This document shows positions 43,105 through 51,868 of a stretch of 64,000 nt of DNA, piece by piece. The notes beneath the pieces were generated by a model. The model was not told the origin of the DNA and ran no database searches. It saw only the letters and a list, made by a program, of their open reading frames with translations. Each line of letters starts with the position of its first letter. The first letter of the stretch is position 1. Made by a program: the position numbers and the translations under genes. Origin of the DNA: SSC4 sp964443225 (GTDB lineage: Bacteria > Chloroflexota > Anaerolineae > SSC4 > Amarolineaceae); assembly GCA_964443225.1 (NCBI GenBank), contig CAYUCC010000008.1, positions 1 through 64,000 of the forward strand, read 5' to 3'.

Positions 43105-44283
43105 TCAGCCAGCGGCCTGGCTGCTGACCAGGGTACCGACGGGGTGCTCGACCTCGCGCGAGGCCACGACGATGGCCTGTTGGTTGCCTTGTGGCCAGAA
43201 AGCGGCCACCCAGGGGGCGTGGCTGGCGAGGGCGGGAGTGAGGGCGGTCCACAGCCACTGCGGCAGTTTGCCGCTCAGAACGATACCGTGCTGCGGCGGT
43301 GGCTCCGGTAGGGTAAGGACGTCGAGTTCGCTGCGGTCGACGTAGGCCGTGGGCAGCTGGAACTCATAGCGCAGGTGGTCACCGATGGGGTGGACCGACA
43401 CAGCCAGGGGTGATGAGGGTGGTGGGGGTCCCCAGGTGACCGCGGGCGGCGTCACCCAGCCCAGGCGCACGTCGAACGAAACGAGGGGGGCGGGTGCGGC
43501 CAGGCCGGCCAGGGCGGCGTAGACCCAAACGGGGGCGCGGCCGTAGATTGCCAGGGGTGTGGCGGCCGGCAGATAGTCGAGCAGTGCGGGCAGGTCGCCG
43601 GGCTGCCAGAGGAAGTGTTGGCCGGGCGAGGCGATGCCCAGGGTGTATGCCACGCGTTCCAGGTCGACGGCCAGTTCGACGGGGGCCATGGCCAGGTGCT
43701 GTTGGCGCAGGGTGGTGCGATCACGGGCGAGCAGGGTGGTCAGATAGGTCACCAGGGCATCGAAGGCGGGGCCATGGGCGGTGGTGTGGCGGTCCAGCCC
43801 GGTCAGGCGGCCCTGGAGGATGGGGGAGGTGCTGCTGACGACGCCTTTACCGTCGAGCTGTGAGTGGAGGTCGGCGATCACGGGCAGGCGATGGCGGGCG
43901 GCCAGGGTTTGCCAGTCGAGGCGGGCGGTTTCGTTGGGTGTCAGCAGGATGGCGTGGGTGCAGACGTCGAAGAGCTGTTCCTGTTCGGGGGTTGGTTTAC
44001 CGCCGACGTCGACGAGCAGGGGGAGGTGGCGGTGGCTGATATCGCGCACCATCGCCGCGACCCACTCGGGGGTCCAGGCGCCTTTGAGACGGATATCGCG
44101 CACCAGGTCGCTTTGGGCTTCGTTGGCCCAATCGCCTTCGCCGTCGGGGCAGGCGCGCAGCACGTAGTGGTCGATCTGGCGGGTGCGCAGGGCCTGGCTG
44201 AGGCTGTAGATGAGGACCGATTTCCCGCTGTGGGGGGGTCCGCCGATCAGCACGGCGGGGAGGGTATCGGGTGAGAATCGCAT
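43105..44283 (-). CDS. csx3: P-loop ATPase/kinase-like protein fused to Csx3 (Crn3) ring nuclease domain
   Basis: This 392-residue protein starts MRFSPDTLPAVLIGG; the open frame upstream to 44514 is rejected because the P-loop strand begins right after this Met. A P-loop GGPPHSGKS (Lys21) lies in a nucleotide kinase-like N-terminal part. The C-terminal 110 residues contain HGIVLSGKLPQWLWTALT and WVAAFWPQGNQQAIVVASR, the core of the Csx3 family. Csx3/Crn3 is a ring nuclease that degrades cyclic tetra-adenylate and so switches off type III CRISPR signalling. Its start codon overlaps that of the divergent CARF gene within one CATG. Confidence 0.85.
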   Translation of the reverse strand: MRFSPDTLPAVLIGGPPHSGKSVLIYSLSQALRTRQIDHYVLRACPDGEGDWANEAQSDLVRDIRLKGAWTPEWVAAMVRDISHRHLPLLVDVGGKPTPEQEQLFDVCTHAILLTPNETARLDWQTLAARHRLPVIADLHSQLDGKGVVSSTSPILQGRLTGLDRHTTAHGPAFDALVTYLTTLLARDRTTLRQQHLAMAPVELAVDLERVAYTLGIASPGQHFLWQPGDLPALLDYLPAATPLAIYGRAPVWVYAALAGLAAPAPLVSFDVRLGWVTPPAVTWGPPPPSSPLAVSVHPIGDHLRYEFQLPTAYVDRSELDVLTLPEPPPQHGIVLSGKLPQWLWTALTPALASHAPWVAAFWPQGNQQAIVVASREVEHPVGTLVSSQAAG

Positions 44284-45160
44284 GAGTGCTCCTGGATCGT
44301 CCTGTGTATTGGTCGCGACGGCGGGTGGCCAGCCGCAGGTGGTAACGTTTGTTTTGGACGCGTTGCTGGCGCGGGGTGAGCCGGTGGCCGAGGTGATCGT
44401 CATCCATCCGGCGCCGGGGGAGGCGCGTTTGCAGCGGGCGTTGGCGTTGTTGAGCGCCGAGTTTGCCCATGGATTGTACCACAGCCGGCCGTGTCGCATG
44501 CAGCGCGAGGTCATCCGTCACGGTGAGGTGCCGTTGGCCACGATTCACGACGAGGGCACGGCGGAAGCGACGTGGCAGACCGTGTATGCCGTGATTGGCC
44601 GGTTGAAGCAGGCAGGGGTCCGGCTGCACCTGTGTGTGACGGGTGGGCCGCGCATGATTGGCTTGTTGGCCATGTCGGCGGCGGCGCTGCATTTCGATCA
44701 CCAGGACCGGTTGTGGCACTTATACACCCCGCGTGAGCTGCGTGAGCGTGCGCGCGACGGCGCCATCATGCACGTCAACCCGGGGGCGGGTGTGCGGCTG
44801 GTGCCGGTGCCGATGGCGCCGTGGGGCGCGTACTTCCCGGCGTTACGGCAGCTGACGCAGGTCAGCTCGGGGGAGGCGATTGGTCAGCGCACGTGGGTGT
44901 TGGACACCGCGGCGCGGGCTCGATGCCGGGAGGTGATCGGCCGGTTGACCGATCGGCAGCAGGAGGTGCTGCGGTTGTTGGCGGCGGGGTTAGCGCCGCA
45001 GGATGTCGCGGAGCGGTTGGGGGTGACGCTGAAGACGGTGGATAGTCACAAGAGTGTCATCCTGGGTGAGTACCGGGTGGTGTGGGGTTTGCCGGAGAAT
45101 CAGCGGCTGACCTATCACGACCTGCGCCGGCACTTCGAGCGGTATTATGATGTAGGCTGA
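44282..45160 (+). CDS. CARF-domain (NE0113-like) protein with C-terminal LuxR-type HTH
   Basis: This 292-residue protein starts MSAPGSSCVLVATAGG. Residues about 7-215 form a CARF domain of the NE0113 type (LVATAGGQPQVVTFVL, LHLCVTGGPRMIGLLAMSA, DRLWHLYTP). Residues about 220-290 are a GerE/LuxR-type helix-turn-helix (LTDRQQEVLRLLAAGLAPQD, VAERLGVTLKTVDSHKS). This composition suggests a transcription factor that responds to cyclic oligoadenylate, in the way proposed for Csa3 (CARF plus winged helix). Ring-nuclease activity of the CARF part is also possible. The divergent partner is an AAA-Csx3 fusion. Confidence 0.8.
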   Translation: MSAPGSSCVLVATAGGQPQVVTFVLDALLARGEPVAEVIVIHPAPGEARLQRALALLSAEFAHGLYHSRPCRMQREVIRHGEVPLATIHDEGTAEATWQTVYAVIGRLKQAGVRLHLCVTGGPRMIGLLAMSAAALHFDHQDRLWHLYTPRELRERARDGAIMHVNPGAGVRLVPVPMAPWGAYFPALRQLTQVSSGEAIGQRTWVLDTAARARCREVIGRLTDRQQEVLRLLAAGLAPQDVAERLGVTLKTVDSHKSVILGEYRVVWGLPENQRLTYHDLRRHFERYYDVG

Positions 45161-45341
45161 GTATGGCATAGGAGGGCCGGCGGTGGCATCGGAGAGAGCT
45201 CGCAGGTGGGTTGGGGGGTTTCTGTGAGGAACTGCCGGGCTGGTGGGGTGATAATCGATACGTCCCCGTTTCGCGTCCTGGTTGTGGGAGAGTGCATTGG
45301 GTGAGAGGGTTGGGGCGGGGGATGGAACGGCCGAGCGCAGA

Positions 45342-45378
45342 TTGAGCGTTGAGCCTATTGAGAAATTGAGGTACTGAG
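45342..45378 (+). repeat. five TTGAG-type short direct repeats before the Card1-like gene
   Basis: TTGAG occurs at 45342, 45349, 45358 and 45366, and CTGAG at 45374, with spacings of 7-9 bases, ending just before the ATG at 45380. The fourth unit also supplies the ribosome site (TTGAGG). Confidence 0.55.
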
Positions 45379-45379
45379 A

Positions 45380-46564
45380 ATGCTGGACCGTTTTAGTCAG
45401 TATCAGAGCAACATTCTGTTCTTGTTGATCGGGACAAACCCGTTGCCGAACTACGTGTCTGGACGCGTGATGGCAGCGGATGGCGCCACGATCTACCTGC
45501 TTCACTCCACGGATACACTGAAAGTAGCCGAGCGACTGCAGCGGTTACTTGGACGAGAACGACCCGACCTCACCATCATTCCTCGCGAGATCGATGAAGC
45601 GGATGGAGACGAAATTGTCGCCAAGATCGGTGAGATTCTTTGGGACATCGGCGCAGAAGGCGAGCGGGTTGGCCTCAACTACTCGGGCGGGACGAAGTCC
45701 ATGGCTGTGCATGCTTATTACACCCTGCGCAAGGCGTTTCCGAAAGGTTGTTTCAGCTATCTTGATGCACGCAGTCTGTCCATGGTCATTGACCCAGGTG
45801 ATCAACCAATCCAGTGGGTGAGTATTGGTCAGAACTTACCCGTTGGGATCATTGACTTGCTGCAACTCCACGGTTATCATATACCCGCCAAGAAACGGCC
45901 TATTGAGACACCTCTGCAACCCAAACTGTGTCGTGCCATTGCTGAGGTACATACTGATGTTCAAGGTTTTTCGCAGTGGCGAGATTGGATGGGCACACTT
46001 GCTGATGCTCCTCAGCTTCCTAAACCGGATGAATACCCAGCACTAAAACCGGTCAAGGAATGCTTTTCGGAGTTGTCTGGTGGAGTAGCCTCTGAGATGG
46101 CCGTAGCGAACACGCTCGGGTGTTCAAGCCTGATTAGCTGCGCGAAGTTCTTCAATGGTGGCTGGTTAGAGCACCATTCGCTGTTTGTCCTTAAGTCCAT
46201 CGCTAGTGCTGTTGGATTGCATGACTGCGTCATGAGCGTCAATCCCGAGATTCGCGGTATTCGTGCATTTGATCTGGATGTGGCTGCAATGAGTGGCTAC
46301 CAACTTTTCACCGTCTCCTGTATTGCGACTGATCAAAAAGACAAAGCCAAAGAACATCTCTTTGAGGTCTTCACCCATGCGCGCCAGGTTGGCGGTGATG
46401 AAGCGCGCTTTGGCTTGGTATGCTGCTATGACAGACCAGCGTCACTGCAACGAGAGATCAGCGAGATCTGGGATGCTGAAGGCAAAATCAGAGTCTTTGG
46501 ACGCGCTGATCTTTTGAACTTATCAGACGGTTTCCTAGAGTGGTTTCAAACAGCCAACCAATAA
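45380..46564 (+). CDS. Card1/Can2-like CARF protein with PD-(D/E)XK-fold C-terminus
   Basis: This 394-residue protein has an N-terminal CARF domain (ILFLLIGTNPLPNYVSG, GLNYSGGTKSMAVHAYYTLR) at about residues 1-160 and a C-terminal DUF1887-like domain with NGGWLEHHSLFVLKSI, RAFDLDVAAMSGYQLFTVSC and FEVFTHARQVGGDEARFGL. Card1 and Can2 are nucleases activated by cyclic oligoadenylate in type III immunity. Here the strand after DLDV reads FTVSCIAT rather than the usual E-x-K, so cleavage activity is uncertain. It is the first gene of the CRISPR operon, nine bases before cas10. Confidence 0.82.
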   Translation: MLDRFSQYQSNILFLLIGTNPLPNYVSGRVMAADGATIYLLHSTDTLKVAERLQRLLGRERPDLTIIPREIDEADGDEIVAKIGEILWDIGAEGERVGLNYSGGTKSMAVHAYYTLRKAFPKGCFSYLDARSLSMVIDPGDQPIQWVSIGQNLPVGIIDLLQLHGYHIPAKKRPIETPLQPKLCRAIAEVHTDVQGFSQWRDWMGTLADAPQLPKPDEYPALKPVKECFSELSGGVASEMAVANTLGCSSLISCAKFFNGGWLEHHSLFVLKSIASAVGLHDCVMSVNPEIRGIRAFDLDVAAMSGYQLFTVSCIATDQKDKAKEHLFEVFTHARQVGGDEARFGLVCCYDRPASLQREISEIWDAEGKIRVFGRADLLNLSDGFLEWFQTANQ

Positions 46565-46573
46565 GGAGGTATC

Positions 46574-48205
46574 ATGCCACAACAAGTACTTCTGCTCGTC
46601 GAAGCAACGGGCATCCAAAACTATATCTTTGGTAGCAACCAATTGGTCCAGAACATCGGCGCATCGGAATTAGTGCAGCGGGCAACAACAGACTGGGTTT
46701 ACGAAGCTTTGCCGACATCGTGCAATGTTGTAAGAGATGATACCGACCCGGATGGATGGAAGATCACCGAACAAACTCTGCAAGGTGATGGTCTGTTAGC
46801 TGAGGTGGTTTACGCTGGCGGCGGCAATGCTATGATTCTATTTACCGACACTGAGGATGCGGTGAGCGGAGCAAAGGCATTCACGCGGCAGCTGACGCGC
46901 AGAGTGTTGGAGCATGCTCCTGGACTAGGCATCGTGGTTGCGTGGCAGGCACTCGATTCCCGACCACTCAAGGATGTGCACCAAGGTCTAAGACAACGGC
47001 TGGCACTGCGTAAACTCGATCGTCCACGCAACGTTCCTTTGCTGGGCCTGTCCGTAACGGCTGAATGTAAGTTTACAGGCGCTCCGGCTGTGGATTCGGA
47101 TGATGGCCGCCTCATTTCAGCGGAGGTACGCAAGAAACTCGATGCGAAGGAAGCCGCAGAAACTCGACTCGTACGTCACCTTTCGGGTGTCAAACTAGCA
47201 GGTTTTGAATTTCTCAACGATTTCAACAAGATGGGCGCTAAAGGCGAATCGAGTTACCTTGCTGTGGTCCACACTGACGGCAACAGCATGGGTGAGCGAA
47301 TCAGACGCATCGGTGAGAGGTGTGGAGATGACGATGAGGCCTATGTTCGCGAATTGCGAAAGTTCTCCTCTTCTGTAGGCAGTGCCGCCCGATCTGCTCT
47401 TAACAGAACTGTCGGTATGCTGCTCGATCCTAACAACCTTAGGCGGCCACGTGAAGATAACGGCAGCCTGCAGTACGTGCTTGCTGACAAGGTGCCGGTG
47501 CCTCTTAGTGATGACGGAAAGGACAGACTACCCTTCCGGCCAATTGTATTCGGCGGCGACGATGTAACGTTTGTTTGCGAAGGGCGATTGGGATTGGAGT
47601 TAGCCGCCAAGTATCTTAATGAGTTCACTACTGAGCCTCTGGCTGATGGTGAACGCGCCTACGCTCGAGCGGGTGTAGCGGTTGTGAAGTCCCACTACCC
47701 TTTCTCCAGAGCGTATGATCTGGCAGAAGAACTCTGCAAATCGGCCAAGAAGCACATTAAAGAATTGGAACAAGAGGGGGAGAAGGGGGCAACGGTTCTG
47801 GACTGGCATTTCGCCATTGGGGGTCTCGTACTGCCGCTGCCACAAGTTCGCCAGCGCGAGTACAACTCTGAAACGGGTCACAGCTTGTTGATGAGGCCTG
47901 TCAGTCTCGATGATTCAGGCGGAAGCTGGCGTTCATGGCAGATGTTCACGGCACTGGTGGACGATTTCCAGAAGAAGAACGGCGACTGGTATGGTCGGCG
48001 CAACAAAGTCAAGGCCCTTCGCGATGCCCTACGTGCAGGACCTGAGGCCGTAAGACTCTTCCTGGACACGAGCGAAGGTAAGTTACTCGATATTCCGAAG
48101 CGCCCTGACATGAGGACACAGGGTTGGCAGGGACAAGAATGCGGTTACTTCGATGCCGTTGAAGCGTTGGATTTCTTCGTGCCCCTGGAAGGAGGAGTCG
48201 CATGA
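46574..48205 (+). CDS. cas10: Cas10, type III-D (no HD domain)
   Basis: This 543-residue protein follows the ribosome site AAGGAGG. The first palm-like domain begins at once (VEATGIQNYIFGSNQLVQNI, GASELV). The second palm contains AVVHTDGNSMGE and the intact cyclase motif Gly327-Gly-Asp-Asp330 in IVFGGDDVTFVC. No HD nuclease domain precedes it. Absence of HD is characteristic of type III-D Cas10, and intact GGDD predicts synthesis of cyclic oligoadenylates upon target RNA binding. Its stop overlaps the start of the next RAMP gene (ATGA). Confidence 0.92.
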   Translation: MPQQVLLLVEATGIQNYIFGSNQLVQNIGASELVQRATTDWVYEALPTSCNVVRDDTDPDGWKITEQTLQGDGLLAEVVYAGGGNAMILFTDTEDAVSGAKAFTRQLTRRVLEHAPGLGIVVAWQALDSRPLKDVHQGLRQRLALRKLDRPRNVPLLGLSVTAECKFTGAPAVDSDDGRLISAEVRKKLDAKEAAETRLVRHLSGVKLAGFEFLNDFNKMGAKGESSYLAVVHTDGNSMGERIRRIGERCGDDDEAYVRELRKFSSSVGSAARSALNRTVGMLLDPNNLRRPREDNGSLQYVLADKVPVPLSDDGKDRLPFRPIVFGGDDVTFVCEGRLGLELAAKYLNEFTTEPLADGERAYARAGVAVVKSHYPFSRAYDLAEELCKSAKKHIKELEQEGEKGATVLDWHFAIGGLVLPLPQVRQREYNSETGHSLLMRPVSLDDSGGSWRSWQMFTALVDDFQKKNGDWYGRRNKVKALRDALRAGPEAVRLFLDTSEGKLLDIPKRPDMRTQGWQGQECGYFDAVEALDFFVPLEGGVA

Positions 48206-48876
48206 CGAATCAATACCGATTGCGAATTCGCTTGCTCAGCGACGCAACATTTGGTCGCGGTGATGGTGTGGCTGGCGTCGTGGATGCCGAAGTGCAACAT
48301 GACGCCTACGGATTGCCATATCTTGGTGGACGCTCCCTAAAAGGGCTGTTGGGCGCCGAGTGCTCGGACATCCTGTATGCGTTGAGTGTTGCAGGTCAAA
48401 CGCACAAGGAGCGGTGGCAGCAAACTGCCAATCGTCTGTTCGGTGACGTAGGAAGTGGGCTGGTGGGAACCGCCAATCTTCACATTGGGCCGGCGGAACT
48501 GCCCGCCGACCTGAGAACCGCCATTGCCAAAGATATCAATCAAAAGAAGTTGACACGAGCAGCCGTGCTGGAGAGCCTAACTGCGCTGCGTCGTCAAACA
48601 GCCATGGATGCAGAAAGCGGCGCGCCCAAAGAAGAAACGCTCCGGACTATGCGCGTGATCCTGCGTGGGCTGGTGTTCGAGTCCAGGCTCCACTTTGCAC
48701 AGACACCGACCACAGATGAACTGGGATTGCTCGCTGCCTGCGTCAAAGCAGTACGCCGCGGCGGCACAGGCAGAAATCGAGGCAGAGGTCGGCTGGTGGC
48801 GGAACTCTACGACGCAAATGGCCAGTCAGTTACCGACGCCTTTTTCGGCGATTTTCAGAAGGCGGTGGGCGCATGA
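48202..48876 (+). CDS. Cas7-like RAMP protein (Csm3/Cmr4 type)
   Basis: This 224-residue protein has a RAMP-fold opening RLRIRLLSDATFGRGDGVAG and the crRNA-backbone-binding loop region YGLPYLGGRSLKGLLGAEC. The C-terminal glycine-rich loop RRGGTGRNRGRGRL closes the fold. It overlaps cas10 and the following csx10 by four bases each, so all are co-translated. It is likely one of the backbone subunits of the III-D complex. Target-RNA cleavage by Cas7 subunits depends on a catalytic Asp that I cannot assign with certainty. Confidence 0.85.
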   Translation: MTNQYRLRIRLLSDATFGRGDGVAGVVDAEVQHDAYGLPYLGGRSLKGLLGAECSDILYALSVAGQTHKERWQQTANRLFGDVGSGLVGTANLHIGPAELPADLRTAIAKDINQKKLTRAAVLESLTALRRQTAMDAESGAPKEETLRTMRVILRGLVFESRLHFAQTPTTDELGLLAACVKAVRRGGTGRNRGRGRLVAELYDANGQSVTDAFFGDFQKAVGA

Positions 48877-50420
48877 AAGCTATCACATATCGGCTTCGAC
48901 TGCTGGAGCCTGTTCTTGTCTCCCAGGCAGAAAGCGGTGAGGAGAACAGCGCGATCGGCCTGCCATTTATACCCGGCAGCGCCATTCGAGGGGCTCTGGC
49001 CACGCTCTATTTGCAGGCATCTCCTTCGTCTGATCCTGCTGCCGACATAACCTTTCGTCGACTATTCCTGGATAACCTGGTGTTGTATCTCAACGCTTAC
49101 CCATGGCGCGAGGGTGCACGAGCCCTTCCTCGCCCACTATCTTGGATGACGGAAAAAGATGAAGTCGGTAGGGAATGGGGCACTGCCTTCGACTGGGCTG
49201 TCAACCCCGATCATGAGCTTGAACACCCCAAACCCGTGGAAGGTCAATTCTGTGTCATGGGCGACGACACAACCTATATGGTCTCACCAGAACGCCAGGT
49301 CAATGTTCACATCAGCCTACAAAACGCCAACGAGCGATCTGACAGAGACGGCAACACGGTGTATCGGTACGACGCTCTGATAGCCGGCGAAGTGCTGGCT
49401 GCCGCCATCGTGTCGAACGATGATGACCTGCTGGACCTTGCAAAAGCGTTGTTGGACCGAGACGAGATCGCCATCGGCACTGCCCACCGAGCGGGTTACG
49501 GATTGGTGCGCATCGAGGATGTGAAGCTAGTGCAGGGTAGTTGGAATGAGTATGGTTCGGGCAGCGGACCTGACAATGAATCGATCGTGGTGACGCTGCT
49601 CAGTGATGTCATAGTGCGCGGCAGGAACGGTCAGATTGACGGCGACATTGGCGGAGCGTTGAGCACGCTCTTGCAGGCTTCTGAGTTGAAGCCACTCCGC
49701 AGTTATCACAGCCTACGCCTTGTCGGTGGATACAACCGTAAGTGGGGCTTACCCCTGCCGCAAACATGGGCCATTCAGATGGGCAGCGCCTTCGTCTTCC
49801 CGGCTGGCTCATTTCGCGCAGAGGACATACGACACCTAACTGAATTGGGTATCGGCGAACGACGATCGGAAGGGTTTGGCAGGCTGGCTGTAAACTTGCA
49901 GAGTCATGCCGAGCTTCGCTGGGAACAAGCGAGATTACCAGATCTAGCAGCGGTCGAACTTACGGAGATGAGTGCAGCCCTGGCGCGTCAAATGGCGAAT
50001 AGGCGCCTGAGGCTGTTGCTCGACCGTCAACTGGCGGCTGCGGTCAACGGCGTTCGGCTCGGTGCTCATCGGCCACAGAACTCCCAGCTATCCGGAGTGC
50101 GTACTGCAGCTCAACAAGCACTCGTTGTCAGCAATTTCGACGCCATATCAAAACATCTTGCTAATCTCAAAGGAGCGCGCGAGCAGTTCGAGAAGGCCAG
50201 AGTAGGCATCACACCCCTGGATCGCTGGATTGAGGAGCGAGTCAGTAAACTGGATGTTGAGATTCAACTCAAGCTTGGGCAACCACCTGCCTTGCCCGAA
50301 GTCGCCGGCCAGACGGCGCGACTCACCCGAGAGCTGAGGGTCGAGTATATTGCGAGACTCATTGACGGCGTGATGAAGAAAGCCACCAAGCTGAACCAAA
50401 CGAAGGAGGAAGGCTCATGA
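48873..50420 (+). CDS. csx10: Csx10, Cas5-like RAMP of type III-D
   Basis: This 515-residue protein has an N-terminal RAMP fold (ITYRLRLLEPVLVSQAESGE, LPFIPGSAIRGALATLYLQ) and a second RAMP-like half with YHSLRLVGGYNRKWGLPLPQ and IGERRSEGFGRLAVNL (glycine-rich loop). The rest is helical (about residues 360-515). These features and the operon order match Csx10, the signature Cas5-group protein of subtype III-D, which is expected to bind the 5' end of the crRNA. It overlaps its neighbours on both sides. Confidence 0.87.
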   Translation: MKAITYRLRLLEPVLVSQAESGEENSAIGLPFIPGSAIRGALATLYLQASPSSDPAADITFRRLFLDNLVLYLNAYPWREGARALPRPLSWMTEKDEVGREWGTAFDWAVNPDHELEHPKPVEGQFCVMGDDTTYMVSPERQVNVHISLQNANERSDRDGNTVYRYDALIAGEVLAAAIVSNDDDLLDLAKALLDRDEIAIGTAHRAGYGLVRIEDVKLVQGSWNEYGSGSGPDNESIVVTLLSDVIVRGRNGQIDGDIGGALSTLLQASELKPLRSYHSLRLVGGYNRKWGLPLPQTWAIQMGSAFVFPAGSFRAEDIRHLTELGIGERRSEGFGRLAVNLQSHAELRWEQARLPDLAAVELTEMSAALARQMANRRLRLLLDRQLAAAVNGVRLGAHRPQNSQLSGVRTAAQQALVVSNFDAISKHLANLKGAREQFEKARVGITPLDRWIEERVSKLDVEIQLKLGQPPALPEVAGQTARLTRELRVEYIARLIDGVMKKATKLNQTKEEGS

Positions 50421-51868
50421 TTGGACGTGCATCACGTCAAGTTATCGGGCGTGTGTTGATAGAAGGCACACTGCGCCTGGAAACGCCAGCACACTTTGGC
50501 AATGGCGACGTCGTTGGCGTCACCGACATGCCGCTGCTGCGCGATCCCGTGGAGGGAAAGCCCCTTCTGACTGGAGCGTCGTTAGCAGGCGCCTTGCGCA
50601 ATTATCTGTGTGAATTCGAGCGAGGATATGGTGCAGGCTCTGCAGACCTTGCTGACCAGCTCTTCGGCAAAATCGACCAACGCAGACGCACCAGCATACA
50701 GAGCTGGTTGATGGTAGACGATGCTCTGGGCGATACGCCAGGCACGGAGTTGCGTGATGGCGTCGCCATCGACCCGAGAACTCGTACAGCTGTAAAGGGC
50801 AAGAAGTACGACATCGAGTTGCTCCAAGCCGGCACAACTTTTCCACTTTCCTTTGAGCTTCTTCTTACCGAAAACAATCAGGGTCTTATTGCTGCATTGG
50901 CATTGGCGCTCCATGGTCTCGAGTCTGGTGAGATCGGCCTCGGTCAGCGCAAACGTCGCGGCTTCGGTCGATGTTGCGTGGAAAGCTGGCGTGTGCGTCG
51001 TTACGACCTAAGGACAACGAAAGGCCTGATCGCCTGGCTGGCAGACGATCGTACCGCCCAAATGTCGGTAACACCTGCCAATGACAAGGGCATCGTTCAA
51101 CTCTTGGACGTCAATCCTTCCGTCGGTGATCGAAGACGGCACTTCACATTGGAGGTGCACTGCACTCTGGCCAGTTCACTGTTGATCCGCTCAGGTTCTG
51201 GTGCTGCCGGCGCGCCTGACATGGTGCATCTGACGTCCAAACGCAATGGCGAAGACCGTCCGATTCTCTCAGGCACCAGCCTCGCAGGAGCAATGCGATC
51301 GCGGGCCTTCCGCATCGCCAATACCCTTTGGCCGAACGATCGCGATCAGGCTGAATATCTGATCGACAAGATGTTTGGTCGTCGCATCGAAGGACGAGGC
51401 GATGAACCCTCCGGAAGTCGAGTATTGACGCGCGAGACCGAGCTGGCAAACACGCAGTCCCTGGTGCAGAGCCGAGTCAAGATTGACCGATTCACAGGAG
51501 GTTCGTACCCGACAGCGCTCTTCACGCAGCAGCCAGCTTTCGGCGGCGAACAGGCAAAAGTGAACTTACATATCAATTTGCTCCGGCCAGAAGATGCGGA
51601 GATTGGTCTTCTCCTGCTGGTACTGAAGGATCTGTGGACAGGCGATCTCCCTTTGGGCGGCGAGAGCAGCGTTGGGCGAGGCTGCCTTCAAGGACAGCAT
51701 GCAATACTGGCGCTACATGAACATGGAAAACCAACGACCTGGCACATCGAACAAGCGGGCGATAGGCTACAATTTGACCCCGCAGACAGCCCCGCCAAGC
51801 TGGAGGCATTTGTCGAGAAGTTGCAGCAGTACAGGATGCCTGAAGATGCGCGTAGGAGGGCAGCATGA
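50417..51868 (+). CDS. double RAMP (Cas7-Cas7-like) protein
   Basis: This 483-residue protein has two consecutive RAMP domains. The first (about 10-210) has GTLRLETPAHFGNGD, PLLTGASLAGALRNYLCEF and the Gly-rich LGQRKRRGFGRCC. The second (about 235-480) has LEVHCTLASSLLIRSGSG, PILSGTSLAGAMRSRAFRI and LGGESSVGRGCLQG. Fused Cas7 units are a known feature of III-D-related effectors and foreshadow the single-protein III-E effector. An AAGGAGGAAGG site precedes the start, and the gene overlaps csx10 by four bases. Confidence 0.85.
   Translation: MIGRASRQVIGRVLIEGTLRLETPAHFGNGDVVGVTDMPLLRDPVEGKPLLTGASLAGALRNYLCEFERGYGAGSADLADQLFGKIDQRRRTSIQSWLMVDDALGDTPGTELRDGVAIDPRTRTAVKGKKYDIELLQAGTTFPLSFELLLTENNQGLIAALALALHGLESGEIGLGQRKRRGFGRCCVESWRVRRYDLRTTKGLIAWLADDRTAQMSVTPANDKGIVQLLDVNPSVGDRRRHFTLEVHCTLASSLLIRSGSGAAGAPDMVHLTSKRNGEDRPILSGTSLAGAMRSRAFRIANTLWPNDRDQAEYLIDKMFGRRIEGRGDEPSGSRVLTRETELANTQSLVQSRVKIDRFTGGSYPTALFTQQPAFGGEQAKVNLHINLLRPEDAEIGLLLLVLKDLWTGDLPLGGESSVGRGCLQGQHAILALHEHGKPTTWHIEQAGDRLQFDPADSPAKLEAFVEKLQQYRMPEDARRRAA

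Noticed and set aside
44284..44514. Longer start of the AAA-Csx3 gene (to 44514)
   Set aside because: The extra 77 residues have no protein-like character and overlap the CARF coding region, while the P-loop strand begins immediately after the ATG at 44283.
45254..45300. Stretch with CGTCCCCGTTTCGCG and GGTTGTGG reminiscent of a lone type III CRISPR repeat
   Set aside because: Only one copy is visible, there is no second unit or spacer structure, and the similarity is loose.
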